A stretch of DNA of 38,944 nt, from assembly GCA_947475065.1 (NCBI GenBank), contig CANJLB010000029.1, positions 1 through 38,944 of the forward strand. The letters are read 5' to 3'. The position numbers and the translations under genes were made by a program. The notes under the pieces are model-generated. The model had not been told where the DNA came from. It made no database searches and saw only the letters and a list, made by a program, of their open reading frames with translations. Positions 25,332 through 32,536 of the stretch are shown in pieces (positions within the stretch are counted from its first letter, which is position 1; every line of letters starts with the position of its first letter). This DNA is from Opitutia bacterium (GTDB lineage: Bacteria > Verrucomicrobiota > Verrucomicrobiia > Opitutales > Opitutaceae).

Positions 25332-26747
25332 TCATTTCCCAATGCAGAAATGGGCAAACAACTGGTCCAGCATCTGTTCGTTGTCCACCTTGCCGGCGAT
25401 TTCCCCAAAAGCATCCAGTGCGCCGCGCAGATCACTTGCCAGCAATTCGACCGGGCTGTTGGCCGTAAGTTTTTCCAAGGCCTCGCCCAAGCATTCCTTC
25501 GCCTGCGTCAGGGCGTGCGCGTGCCGGGCGTTGATCGCAATGAGTTCTTCGCCGGTGTCCTGTCGGAAGGCTTCGGCGCGGCGGATGATCTCGGTTTGCA
25601 ATTCCTCGATGCCCGCGCCCGTGAGGGCGGAGACGGGGATGTTTTGCAACTGTAGGGGCGCAGTCTTGCTGCGCCCTTGTGGCGCGGCGAGCGCGCCACC
25701 TACGTCATCTAGCTGCGGCACAGGGGCCACGCCGGGCGCCAGCAGGTCGGCCTTGTTGAGCACGACGAGCGTGGTGGCGGGGCGGAGCAGGGCGCGCAGC
25801 TCGGCGGGCAACGGCGGGGTGGGGCGGGTCGCGTCGAGCACGAGCAGGAGGAGGTCGGCGGCGGCGGCGCGCTCCAGCGTCTTGGCCATGCCGAGCGTCT
25901 CGAGCGGCGCGGGCGCAGGGTTAAGGCCGGCGGTGTCGGTCAGCCGCAGCCAGTGGGGCCCCGCCATGATCCGCTCCTCGATGAAATCCCGGGTTGTGCC
26001 CGGTTCGGGGCTGACGATCGCGCGCTCATGGCCGACCAGCCGGTTGAGCAGGGAGCTTTTGCCCGCGTTGGGCGCGCCCACGATCACGGTCCTGATGCCG
26101 TCGCGCAGGAGCCCGCCATAGTGGGTCGTGGCCAGCAGTTGTCCCGTGCCACGGATAACCCCTTCGAGCGCCGCGCGCACGAGGCCGCGGTCCTCCGGCG
26201 GCAGATCCTCGTCGGGAAAATCAATATAGGCCTCGATCCGCGCCAGCGCGCCCAGCAGCGCGGCTGTCAGCGCCGCCATGCGCCTTCCCAGCGCCCCGCG
26301 CAGCTGTTGCTGCGCCGCCGCCAGCGCCCGCTCGCTCCGCGCGTGGATGAGATCCATCACCGCCTCCGCCTGGCTCAGGTCCATGCGGCCGTTGAGCCAG
26401 GCCCGCTGGGTGAACTCGCCCGGCCCGGCCATCCGGCAGCCGCGTGCGAGCAGATCCTCCAAAATTTTTTGCACAATGAACGGATTCCCATGGCACGACA
26501 CCTCCAGCGAGTCCTCCCCGGTGTAGGAATGGGGCGACTGGAAAAAAGTCGCCAGCACATCGTCCGCCAGCGCGCCCGTATGGTCGTGATAGTCGGCATG
26601 CACAGCTGTGCGGGGCACGAAGGTTTCCGCCCCAAAAATTTCCCGCCACAACCGCGCCACCTCCGGCCCGCTCACGCGCACGACCGCGATGGCCGCAGTG
26701 CCCGACGGCGTGGCAGGCGCAACGATGGTGTCAGGAAGACGGGACAT
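25332..26747 (-). CDS. mnmE: tRNA modification GTPase MnmE (TrmE) with a repeat inside its G domain
   Basis: 471 residues. MnmE is the K+-dependent GTPase partner of MnmG in wobble-uridine modification. The N-terminal folate-binding domain starts DTIVAPATPSGTAAIAVVRVSG and includes GPGEFTQRAWLNGRMDLSQAEAV. The G domain has G1 GAPNAGKS (224-231), G2 TTRD (251-254), G3 DTAG (271-274) and G4 NKAD (331-334). The C-terminus is the required FCIGK with the catalytic Cys of the family. Between NKAD and the G5 SALTG (373-377) there are 38 residues where E. coli has about 19. Residues 349-366 are encoded by a REP-like hairpin pair that entered in frame. The gene is otherwise intact and likely functional. 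The ATG at 26747 is fixed by the MSRLPDTIVA start. Confidence 0.95.
   Translation of the reverse strand: MSRLPDTIVAPATPSGTAAIAVVRVSGPEVARLWREIFGAETFVPRTAVHADYHDHTGALADDVLATFFQSPHSYTGEDSLEVSCHGNPFIVQKILEDLLARGCRMAGPGEFTQRAWLNGRMDLSQAEAVMDLIHARSERALAAAQQQLRGALGRRMAALTAALLGALARIEAYIDFPDEDLPPEDRGLVRAALEGVIRGTGQLLATTHYGGLLRDGIRTVIVGAPNAGKSSLLNRLVGHERAIVSPEPGTTRDFIEERIMAGPHWLRLTDTAGLNPAPAPLETLGMAKTLERAAAADLLLLVLDATRPTPPLPAELRALLRPATTLVVLNKADLLAPGVAPVPQLDDVGGALAAPQGRSKTAPLQLQNIPVSALTGAGIEELQTEIIRRAEAFRQDTGEELIAINARHAHALTQAKECLGEALEKLTANSPVELLASDLRGALDAFGEIAGKVDNEQMLDQLFAHFCIGK
25652..25703. repeat. REP-like hairpin pair (BIME-like) 4, inside mnmE
   Basis: The left hairpin at 25652-25676 is GTAGG followed by GGCGCAG-tctt-CTGCGCC, the same sequence as the element at 452-522. 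The right hairpin at 25679-25703 (GTGGCGCG-gcgag-CGCGCCAC then CTAC) has a GTAG foot on the minus strand. Both feet point outward, as in the intergenic pairs. The 52 bp encode about 18 residues of MnmE between G4 and G5. Confidence 0.85.
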
Positions 26748-26878
26748 GGCGGAACGTGAACCAACTCGCGTCGCCCGGCTGCGCCAAGTCAAAAGGTCCG
26801 ACTTTCGTTTTGGCCGGTCGAACCCGTGGGATAAATGGGATGCCGCCTGCGTGAAGGGTGTGCCGGCCCGCAGCCAGT

Positions 26879-27241
26879 TCACAGCGGCACATCGCCGCCG
26901 GATTTGAACGCCGTGGCGAACCAGACTGCGAGCATGATGAGGGCGAAGCTCACCGCGTAGTTCCACCGCAGCTTTTCACCGAGCACGAGCCACGCAAACA
27001 CCACAAAGACCGCCAGCGTGATGCACTCCTGCGCAATCTTGAGCTGGTAGCCGCTCCAACCGTTGTTGTAGCCGCCCCGGTTGGCCGGCACCATCAGGCA
27101 ATATTCAAAAAACGCGATGCCCCAGGCCATCAGCACGACGGCCCAGAGCGGCTTGCCCTTGAAAAGGTCGAGCTTGAGCTGGCCATACCAGGCCAGCGTC
27201 ATAAAAATATTGGAGCAGGTGAGCAGGAGGAGAGTTTTCAT
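26879..27241 (-). CDS. DUF486 (DMT) family membrane protein
   Basis: 120 residues, four predicted spans (about 2-20, 30-50, 70-88 and 96-113). NIFMTLAWYGQLK, WGIAFFEYCLMVPANRGGY and LKIAQECITLAVFVVFAWLVLGEKLRWNY are the hallmarks of DUF486, a half-size drug/metabolite-transporter-like family found in many Proteobacteria and Bacteroidota. Members probably work as dimers like small multidrug resistance proteins, but no substrate is known. It lies 131 bp downstream of mnmE's start codon, on the same strand and upstream in transcription order. The start at 27241 is the only ATG that fits the family length. Confidence 0.88.
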   Translation of the reverse strand: MKTLLLLTCSNIFMTLAWYGQLKLDLFKGKPLWAVVLMAWGIAFFEYCLMVPANRGGYNNGWSGYQLKIAQECITLAVFVVFAWLVLGEKLRWNYAVSFALIMLAVWFATAFKSGGDVPL

Positions 27242-27408
27242 TTTCGGAGAGTGGGGTGCCGGTGCCACGATGGCGGTGCCAGCCGATGGCAGGGCCGGAG
27301 GGGCCGGAGGTTTTGTTTCCTTGGTCAGTTCTTGCTCATGGCCGAAGTGCCAGCCCGCCCCCGGGTCCGTTGCCGTAAAAAATCTGCGGTCCGGGCGACG
27401 GGCGTGGT

Positions 27409-28389
27409 TCACTGCCGGTAATATTCGCGAAACCATTTCGCGAAGCCGCGCAGGCCGACCTCCAGCGGGGTGCGCGGTGCGTAGCCAATGGCCGCCTGCA
27501 CGCGCGTGAGGTCGGCGCACGTCTCCACCATGTCGCCGGGCTGCGGCGGGAGCAGCTCGATCCTGGCCTTCTGGCCGAGCACGGACTCCAGCATCTCGAC
27601 GAAGAGCCGCATCTCCACGGGCCTGTGGTGGCCGAGGTTGAAAATGCGGTAGGGCGGGGTGGGGCGCTGCTCCGGCGGCGGCGGGTAGAGGAGCAGTTTC
27701 ATCAGGCCGTCCACGATGTCGTCCACGTGGGTGAAATCGCGGAGATTTTTGCCCTCGTTGAACAGCTTCAGCGGCCCGCGCTCGCAGATCGCCTTGGCAA
27801 AAATGATGGGCGTCATGTCGGGCCGCCCCCATGCGCCATAGACGGTGAAGAAGCGTGCCCCGGTGACGTTGAGGCCGTGGAGGTGCGCGTAACTGTGCGC
27901 CATCAGCTCGTTGGCGCGCTTCGTTGCGCCGTAGAACGACACCGGCCGGTCGGCCGCCTGTTCCTCGGAGAACGGCACGCGCGCGCCCGCGCCATAGACG
28001 CTGCTCGACGATGCGAACACGAGGTGCTTGGGCGGCCGGGCGCGGCACGCCTCCAGCACATTGAGGAAGCCGGTGATGTTGCTGTGCACGTAGGCGGCGG
28101 GATGCTCGATGCTGTGGCGCACGCCGGCCTGGGCGCCGAGGTGGGCCACGTAGTCGGGCCGGTAATGCGTGTGCAGGGCGGAGTATTTTTCCGGCTCGGC
28201 GAAATCGAGCTGCACGAACCGAAAGCTTTCCAGCGGGGCGAGTTCCGCGAGCCGGGCGCGTTTGAGCGCGACATCGTAGTAGTCGCTCAGGTTGTCCACG
28301 CCGAGCACTTCGCAGCGGCGCGTTTCCGCGAGCCGGCGGCAGAGGTGGGAGCCGATGAACCCAGCGGCGCCGGTGACGAGCACTTTCAT
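27409..28389 (-). CDS. NAD-dependent UDP-sugar epimerase (UDP-glucuronate 4-epimerase type)
   Basis: 326 residues, a complete extended short-chain dehydrogenase. The Rossmann motif GAAGFIG is at 7-13, VDNLSDYYDVALKRARL at 31-47, HLGAQAGVRHSIEHP at 83-97, the SSSS near 127-130 and catalytic Y153xxxK157 in YGATK, then RFFTVYGAWGRPDM and RDFTHVDDIVDGL. The YYDV.LK.ARL and AGVR.S.E.P phrases are typical of UDP-glucuronate 4-epimerases (CapI/LspL group) that supply UDP-galacturonate for surface polysaccharides. No glycosyltransferase genes are adjacent. It is divergently arranged with the CinA-C gene, with 92 bp between starts. Confidence 0.9.
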   Translation of the reverse strand: MKVLVTGAAGFIGSHLCRRLAETRRCEVLGVDNLSDYYDVALKRARLAELAPLESFRFVQLDFAEPEKYSALHTHYRPDYVAHLGAQAGVRHSIEHPAAYVHSNITGFLNVLEACRARPPKHLVFASSSSVYGAGARVPFSEEQAADRPVSFYGATKRANELMAHSYAHLHGLNVTGARFFTVYGAWGRPDMTPIIFAKAICERGPLKLFNEGKNLRDFTHVDDIVDGLMKLLLYPPPPEQRPTPPYRIFNLGHHRPVEMRLFVEMLESVLGQKARIELLPPQPGDMVETCADLTRVQAAIGYAPRTPLEVGLRGFAKWFREYYRQ

Positions 28390-28481
28390 GCCGGGCGGGA
28401 TTAGCGTGCGTCCTTCCGCGCGGCCAGCGGAAAAACACGGCGCGGGCTTCTCTTTGTCGCGGGATTGTGCAGGGTGGGGCG

Positions 28482-29021
28482 ATGGACGGCCTGCAGGAAC
28501 TCCGGGAGCTCATGCTCCGCGTGCCACCGCTCACGCTGGCCGTGGCGGAAAGCGTGACGTGCGGACACGTGCAGGCGCGTGTGGGCGGGATTTCGGGGGC
28601 GTCGGAATTTTTTCTCGGCGGCATCACGGCCTACACGCTGGAGCAAAAGGTGCGGCACCTGGGCGTGGAGCGCGCGGCCGCGGTGGCGTGCGGGTGTGTG
28701 TCCGCCGGGGTAGCGGCGCAGATGGCGCGCGGCGCGGCGGCCTTGTTCGGCGCGGACCTCGGGGTGGCGACCACCGGGTGGGCGGAAAAACCGGTGGAAG
28801 CCGCGGCGGCCGAAACCGGCCGGACGCAAGGGGGCGTTTGCCCGGGGCAGGAGCCTTTTGCCTTTTGGGCGGTGGCGCAGCGCGGGCCGCACGGCGCGTG
28901 GCAAACACGCACCGGTCGCGTGGTCTGCCTCGCCGCGGCGCGCGCCGCGGCGCAGGCGATGATCGCGGACATTGCGCTCACCGAGCTGCTGGCGCATGTG
29001 CGTGCGACGCGGGGCGGTTGA
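28482..29021 (+). CDS. CinA C-terminal domain protein (NMN amidase-like)
   Basis: 179 residues, a stand-alone CinA-C domain. The pattern LAVAESVTCGHVQARVGGISGASEFFLGGITAYTLEQKVRHLGV matches the family AES.T.G.....T...G.S..F.GG...Y....K...LGV, with the catalytic Ser in the ES.T motif retained. TTGWAEKP replaces the usual TG.AGP. Family members (PncC) hydrolyse nicotinamide mononucleotide to nicotinate mononucleotide in NAD recycling; the N-terminal CinA domain is absent. An ATG at 28482 was preferred over a GTG at 28467. A REP-like pair follows the stop by 1 bp. Confidence 0.85.
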   Translation: MDGLQELRELMLRVPPLTLAVAESVTCGHVQARVGGISGASEFFLGGITAYTLEQKVRHLGVERAAAVACGCVSAGVAAQMARGAAALFGADLGVATTGWAEKPVEAAAAETGRTQGGVCPGQEPFAFWAVAQRGPHGAWQTRTGRVVCLAAARAAAQAMIADIALTELLAHVRATRGG

Positions 29022-29022
29022 C

Positions 29023-29084
29023 GTAGCCCGCCTCGGGAGAGGCGGGACGGAGCGTGGTTACGGCGGCACGGAGCGCCGCCCTCC
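29023..29084. repeat. REP-like hairpin pair (BIME-like) 5
   Basis: The left hairpin at 29023-29046 is GTAG followed by CCCGCCTC-ggga-GAGGCGGG. The right hairpin at 29062-29084 is GGCGGCAC-ggagc-GCCGCC followed by CTCC, giving a GGAG foot on the minus strand. It differs in sequence from pairs 1-4 but keeps the same design. It directly follows the CinA-C stop codon and may end the transcript. Confidence 0.75.
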
Positions 29085-29188
29085 GAGCCAGCGGCGATTT
29101 TTATTGGGACGCTGGAATGAGAACGTTTCCCGGGTCCCTGCTCTCACGAGCAGAGCTACGCCGGAGCGGAGCAGGCGCGAACCCACGC

Positions 29189-29923
29189 TCAGTGCGTGAT
29201 TTTTTCCACGTAGTTCATCAGGAACTTCACCTCGGGGGCGGGCGTGATCCAAGTGCCGTAGAGCAGCTCGGGCAGGCCGTAGGTGGTGTTGTAGAGAAGC
29301 TGGTTGGCCTCGTCGTCGCGGGAAACGAAGCCGGCCTTCACGGTTGCGCCGGCGTAAAGGCCGGCCTTTTTGGAATAAACGAGCACCGGCACCTGCAGGA
29401 TGCTGCCGTCCTTCCACGTCTCGGCCTCGGCGACCTTGGGCCCGGCGACGGCTTTCGCGTCGGCCCCGATGTCGAGGCGGCCGTTGAGCAGCTCGCGGGG
29501 CGTTTTGTCGTCCGTGATGATGTAGATGGTTTCGACGGTTTTGCCGCCGATCTGGAGCCCCAGGCTGGCCTCGCCGGAGCGGATGAGCGCGGGGAGGCTC
29601 CACTTGCCGTCGGGGCGTTTGACCATGATGGTGCCGTAGCCGCCCTGCACACCGAAGATGAAGCCGGCCTTGAACTGGTTGACGATGATGATGGCATGGG
29701 CCCGCTTGAGAACCTCGGCCGGGATCGCCGTGGCGGGCGTCGCCATGAACTCCCGCAGGATCGCCTCGCAGGTCTCGATGTGCTTTACGAGCGCCTCGCG
29801 CGGGGCCGGCACCGGGACGCGGGCCGCCGAGGTCGCGGGTGTGGCGCGGCTGGCCGGCGCGGCCGCGCGGAGGCACGGGACGGCGGCGAGCAAAATGAGC
29901 AGGAACGGAAGGATTTTCTTCAT
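29189..29923 (-). CDS. SYLF/Ysc84-domain secreted lipid-binding protein
   Basis: 244 residues. A signal peptide (MKKILPFLLILLAAVPCLRA) and Ala/Pro linker lead into a SYLF (Ysc84) domain: CEAILREFMATPATAIPAEVLKRAHAIIIV, then AGFIFGVQGGYGTIMVKRPDGKWSLPALIRSGEASLGLQIGG. This matches the family pattern of a hydrophobic strand, GF.FG...G.G, WS.PA and G.S.G.QIG. SYLF proteins bind phosphoinositides in eukaryotes; in bacteria they are exported or envelope proteins of unclear role. The ATG at 29923 is chosen at the signal peptide. It converges on the CinA-C gene across REP pair 5. Confidence 0.87.
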   Translation of the reverse strand: MKKILPFLLILLAAVPCLRAAAPASRATPATSAARVPVPAPREALVKHIETCEAILREFMATPATAIPAEVLKRAHAIIIVNQFKAGFIFGVQGGYGTIMVKRPDGKWSLPALIRSGEASLGLQIGGKTVETIYIITDDKTPRELLNGRLDIGADAKAVAGPKVAEAETWKDGSILQVPVLVYSKKAGLYAGATVKAGFVSRDDEANQLLYNTTYGLPELLYGTWITPAPEVKFLMNYVEKITH

Positions 29924-29993
29924 AGCGGTCGGATGAGGTTGCCTCCACCATGGGCATCGCACGCGATTTGGAAAGCACGGAGTTCGCGCGGGT

Positions 29994-30015
29994 GCTGGCC
30001 TCGGCAACCTGCTTA
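29994..30015 (-). repeat. GGCC-hairpin repeat, partial copy
   Basis: ctggcctcggcaacctgcttaa matches the outer half of the copy at 7758 in reverse complement, with one mismatch. The half with gacatcagcc is missing. Confidence 0.6.
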
Positions 30016-30178
30016 ATCTTTCTGAGCCGGAGTTTTTTAGCGGGAAGCCAGGAAGCCAGGAATCGGAGGGAAGGAGGTTTGAACCACAAGGGCACAGAGA
30101 GACGGAATGCGCATAGGGGAATTGCGGAATGGTTGCTTCGCGTTCTTTGCGCCCTTCTTGTAAAGATTCTGTTCGGAT

Positions 30179-30208
30179 TTGGCTGATGTCGGCCCTTGAG
30201 GGCCTCGG
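30179..30208 (-). repeat. GGCC-hairpin interspersed repeat, copy 3
   Basis: ttggctgatgtc, GGCCcttgaGGGCC, tcgg. Reverse orientation relative to copies 1 and 2. Followed by a changed outer segment (aaattt instead of taacctgctt). Confidence 0.8.
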
Positions 30209-30274
30209 AAATTTACACGAAGGTCGCGAAGGTCGCGGAGGGGATGGTTCTTCGTGCTTCGTTCGGGATTCTTG

Positions 30275-30310
30275 GTTGGCGGATGTCGGCCTGCTGGCCT
30301 CGGTAACTTG
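30275..30310 (-). repeat. GGCC-hairpin interspersed repeat, copy 4
   Basis: ttggcggatgtc, GGCCtgctGGCC, tcggtaacttgg. Reverse orientation, with the same hairpin loop as copy 1. Confidence 0.85.
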
Positions 30311-30562
30311 GTTTCCTGCTTAACCCTTCTGTTCTGAGGGAGAGCGGAGGGCTGAAAAGCTGAGAGTCTGAAGCCGGAAGAGGCGAGCTTTCACCCGGCA
30401 GGTGAAGGAATTTGGGATGATTTATGGCCATTATCTTTCTGTATCCGCGTTATTTGTGTCACTTGTGCGCCGTCGGCGCTTCCGTGGTCAAATTGAACTG
30501 CGGAGTATAGGATAAAGGTGGTCTTCGGCTGCGACCGGGGGCCGGGTGCGGCCAGCCCGGGC

Positions 30563-31000
30563 TCAGTCCAGTCCGCGTGCGACGAGGTCGTCCTCGTCCC
30601 AGCCCAGGTAGTGGCCGAGCTCGTGCAGGTAGGTGAGCCGGACTTCTTTGCGAAAGACGGCGACATCTCCATCGGCGAAGTCCCAGAGATTGTCCAAATA
30701 CAGGAAGATTTGCGGTGGCAACAGGTTGTCGGCTCCCCGCTCGTCGCCGTGGGCCGGGCCGGTGAACAGCCCGAGAATATCCGGCTCAAAGCCTTCGTTG
30801 AGGAGGTCGTCGCCGGGGACGGCCGCGAGGTGCACGGGCACCTCCGCCGCCGGAGCGCGCACGGCGGCCGGCAGCCGGGCTTGGGTGGCGGCCACGGTCT
30901 CACGGGCGAGGGTGGTGAGGCGGGTAAAATTTATGGTTGCATTGTGGCCGGGGGTTGTAACCTTACCGGCCTCCTGCACGTCAAAAGCGGGTCTATCCAT
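30563..31000 (-). CDS. Zincin-like metallopeptidase family protein
   Basis: 145 residues. The zinc-site motif HELGH is at 126-130 in TYLHELGHYLGWDEDDL, the C-terminal position typical of the PF06262 (zincin-like, MPN-unrelated) family. PPQIFLYLDNL at 96-106 matches the family P..I.LY... strand. These are small cytosolic proteins of unknown substrate, about 110-130 residues long. The N-terminus here (MDRPAFDVQEAGKVTTPGHN) is longer than usual, so a start about 20 codons further in is possible, though no ATG is there. It is divergent from the glycine-rich protein gene, with starts 33 bp apart, so promoters must overlap the coding ends. Confidence 0.78.
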   Translation of the reverse strand: MDRPAFDVQEAGKVTTPGHNATINFTRLTTLARETVAATQARLPAAVRAPAAEVPVHLAAVPGDDLLNEGFEPDILGLFTGPAHGDERGADNLLPPQIFLYLDNLWDFADGDVAVFRKEVRLTYLHELGHYLGWDEDDLVARGLD

Positions 31001-31033
31001 AAAGTTCAACTCCCCACAAACAAACCTCCTAAC

Positions 31034-31636
31034 ATGAAGTCCTACCTCAAATCCCTCGCAACCGTTGGCGTCATCGCCCTCGGTGTTGTTACATCTGCTG
31101 TCGCGCAACCTCCTGGTGGCGCTGGCGGCGCTCCTGGCGGAGCTCCCGGCGGCGGTGCCGGTCGTGGCGGCGCTGGCGGTGCCGGCGGCGGCGCTCGCGG
31201 TGGTCGCGGTGGCGCAGCTGCGCCTGCTCCCATCACGCTGGCTGACATCAAAGCAGCCATCCCCACCCTGACGCCCGCTCAGGAAACCCAAATCACCCCG
31301 ATCCTCGCCGAGGTCACCAAGGCGCAGGACGCGCTCACGAAAGCGACCGCCGATTTTGCCACGCTTCGCACGGCCAATCTCGACAAGATTCGCGCAGCCC
31401 TGACGGCCGAGCAGAAGACGGCCTTTGAGACCGTTCCCGGCGTGGCGGCGGGCGGTGGTCGTGGTGGTCGTGGCGGCGCTGGCGGCGCTGGCGCTGGTTT
31501 CGGTGCTGGCGGTGCTGGTCCTGGTGCCGGCGGCGCTGGTGGTGCTGGTGGTGCTGGTGGTGCTGGCGGCGGCCGTGGCGCTGGCCGTGGCGGTCGTGGT
31601 GGTGCGGCTCCTGGCGCCCCTGCTCCTGGCGCCTAA
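31034..31636 (+). CDS. Secreted glycine-rich protein with Spy/CpxP-like middle
   Basis: 200 residues. A signal peptide (MKSYLKSLATVGVIALGVVTSAVA) is followed by a Gly/Ala/Arg-rich low-complexity stretch (about 26-62), a helical segment ITLADIKAAIPTLTPAQETQITPILAEVTKAQDAL...LTAEQKTAFE (about 67-133) and a second low-complexity tail rich in GGAGGAG and RGGRGG. The LTPAQ..QI and LTAEQK phrases recall the LTxxQ motifs of Spy/CpxP-type periplasmic chaperones. Function is unknown. The ATG at 31034 is set by the signal peptide. A strong terminator follows 37 bp after the stop. Confidence 0.75.
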   Translation: MKSYLKSLATVGVIALGVVTSAVAQPPGGAGGAPGGAPGGGAGRGGAGGAGGGARGGRGGAAAPAPITLADIKAAIPTLTPAQETQITPILAEVTKAQDALTKATADFATLRTANLDKIRAALTAEQKTAFETVPGVAAGGGRGGRGGAGGAGAGFGAGGAGPGAGGAGGAGGAGGAGGGRGAGRGGRGGAAPGAPAPGA

Positions 31637-31673
31637 AACCGATTTGGCCGGCCTTAAGCCAAGTTCAATTCTC

Positions 31674-31707
31674 CGCCGGAGCCTCGCAAGGGCTCCGGCG
31701 TTTTTTT
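31674..31707 (+). terminator. Intrinsic terminator
   Basis: A perfect 10-bp stem CGCCGGAGCC / GGCTCCGGCG (31674-31683 and 31691-31700) with a 7-base loop is followed directly by seven T (31701-31707). It ends the transcript of the glycine-rich protein gene. Confidence 0.95.
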
Positions 31708-31848
31708 GTCCGGTTGCGACCCTTCTGCGCCGGAACCCGCTTGCCAAACACCCACCTGCCATGCATGTTTGGCCGTTCGCTCTTTGACTCGCACGCATCC
31801 ACCCGCGCCACCGGCCTTGCAGGCCGTTGCCACCGCGGATCATTTTAC

Positions 31849-32200
31849 GGGGGTGTTCTGGATTCGACCCCCGGTTGGAGCGCGCCGCCGCCCTTCGAGA
31901 GAGACGGTCTCTCGTTAATCCCCCTTCAAACCAACAAACGGCAACATCGAAGAGATGCCTCTGGCAGCCTAAATAGCAGCCACGTTTGCCCGCCGACACC
32001 TGCTAGGCGAAGCGAACGACGACAGCAGGAATAGCGCGCGGTGCCGTCCGCGGATTGCGCGCCATATCTTCATCCGGGGACTGGCTGGTCGTCTGCGCGT
32101 GTGGTCGCGAGCGGCCGGTAAGATCAAAATCACACTACGAGGGTAGACGCGGTACGCAAAGGCCGGGGACACGTGGGTTCAACTCCCACCACCTCCACCA
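31849..32200 (+). ncRNA. ssrA: tmRNA (SsrA)
   Basis: 352 nt. The 5' end GGGGGTGTTCTGGATTCGAC is the universal tmRNA start, and its first seven bases pair with CACCTCC before the encoded CCA at 32198-32200. The T-arm is GTGGG-TTCAACT-CCCAC (32174-32190). The tag frame ends at TAA 31970-31972 and reads ...NGNIEEMPLAA, with the LAA end seen by ClpXP-type proteases. The resume codon is probably GGC at 31940 or one or two codons upstream. The mature RNA, charged with alanine and bound to SmpB, rescues stalled ribosomes. Confidence 0.97.
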
Positions 32201-32536
32201 TTTCACCGTTTGGACACCCTTGGACAAAGGGTGTCCAAAGTTGCCACATGCTCATGGGAGTTAACCACTTCCACATGGATGGTCGGCGATGCGTGTTGGA
32301 CAGGTGTGGACAGGGTTTGACTCGATTTCCCTAAAATTTGGGATGCCAGTTGGGAAGCTGAATCAGTCAGCGAAACGAACTGACCGACGGCGTTAAACAG
32401 CGATTCGCTTGAGGTGAGTGCTTGCGGGCGTGCCACGAAAGACCCCACCCCGCCTGCCTGGCACGGCGCTCCCGAACAAAGTGACTTGACCCCGCGCGCC
32501 GTGGGCATCCTCCTCGGCGAGACCGCCCCGGTGAAA
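32201..32536. other. Non-coding stretch after tmRNA
   Basis: Apart from the hairpin at 32209-32239 no gene or site is recognised. The 3' end of tmRNA genes is a favoured integration site for islands, so this may be an old attachment region. No integrase and no clear second copy of the tmRNA end was found. Open frames here lack family matches. Confidence 0.45.
32209..32239. terminator. Perfect hairpin just after tmRNA
   Basis: 13-bp perfect arms TTTGGACACCCTT / AAGGGTGTCCAAA with a 5-base loop, starting 9 bp after the CCA end. It probably terminates ssrA transcription, although only a weak T content follows. It could instead be a core site left by an integrated element. Confidence 0.6.

Larger units (their letters stand above)
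29924..30562. other. Repeat-rich non-coding gap
   Basis: No gene is supported in about 640 bases. It holds three copies of the GGCC-hairpin repeat (partial at 29994-30015, full at 30179-30208 and 30275-30310), an inverted relative of the 7820-7856 block at about 30033-30066, and phrases such as gaaggtcgcgaaggtcgcgg. The area resembles the gaps upstream of recA and the antiporter. Confidence 0.6.

Noticed and set aside
31034-31636. Glycine-rich gene as a spurious GC-rich frame
   Set aside because: Rejected as spurious because it has a proper signal peptide, a helical core with LTPAQ phrases and a perfect terminator just downstream; kept as a real gene.
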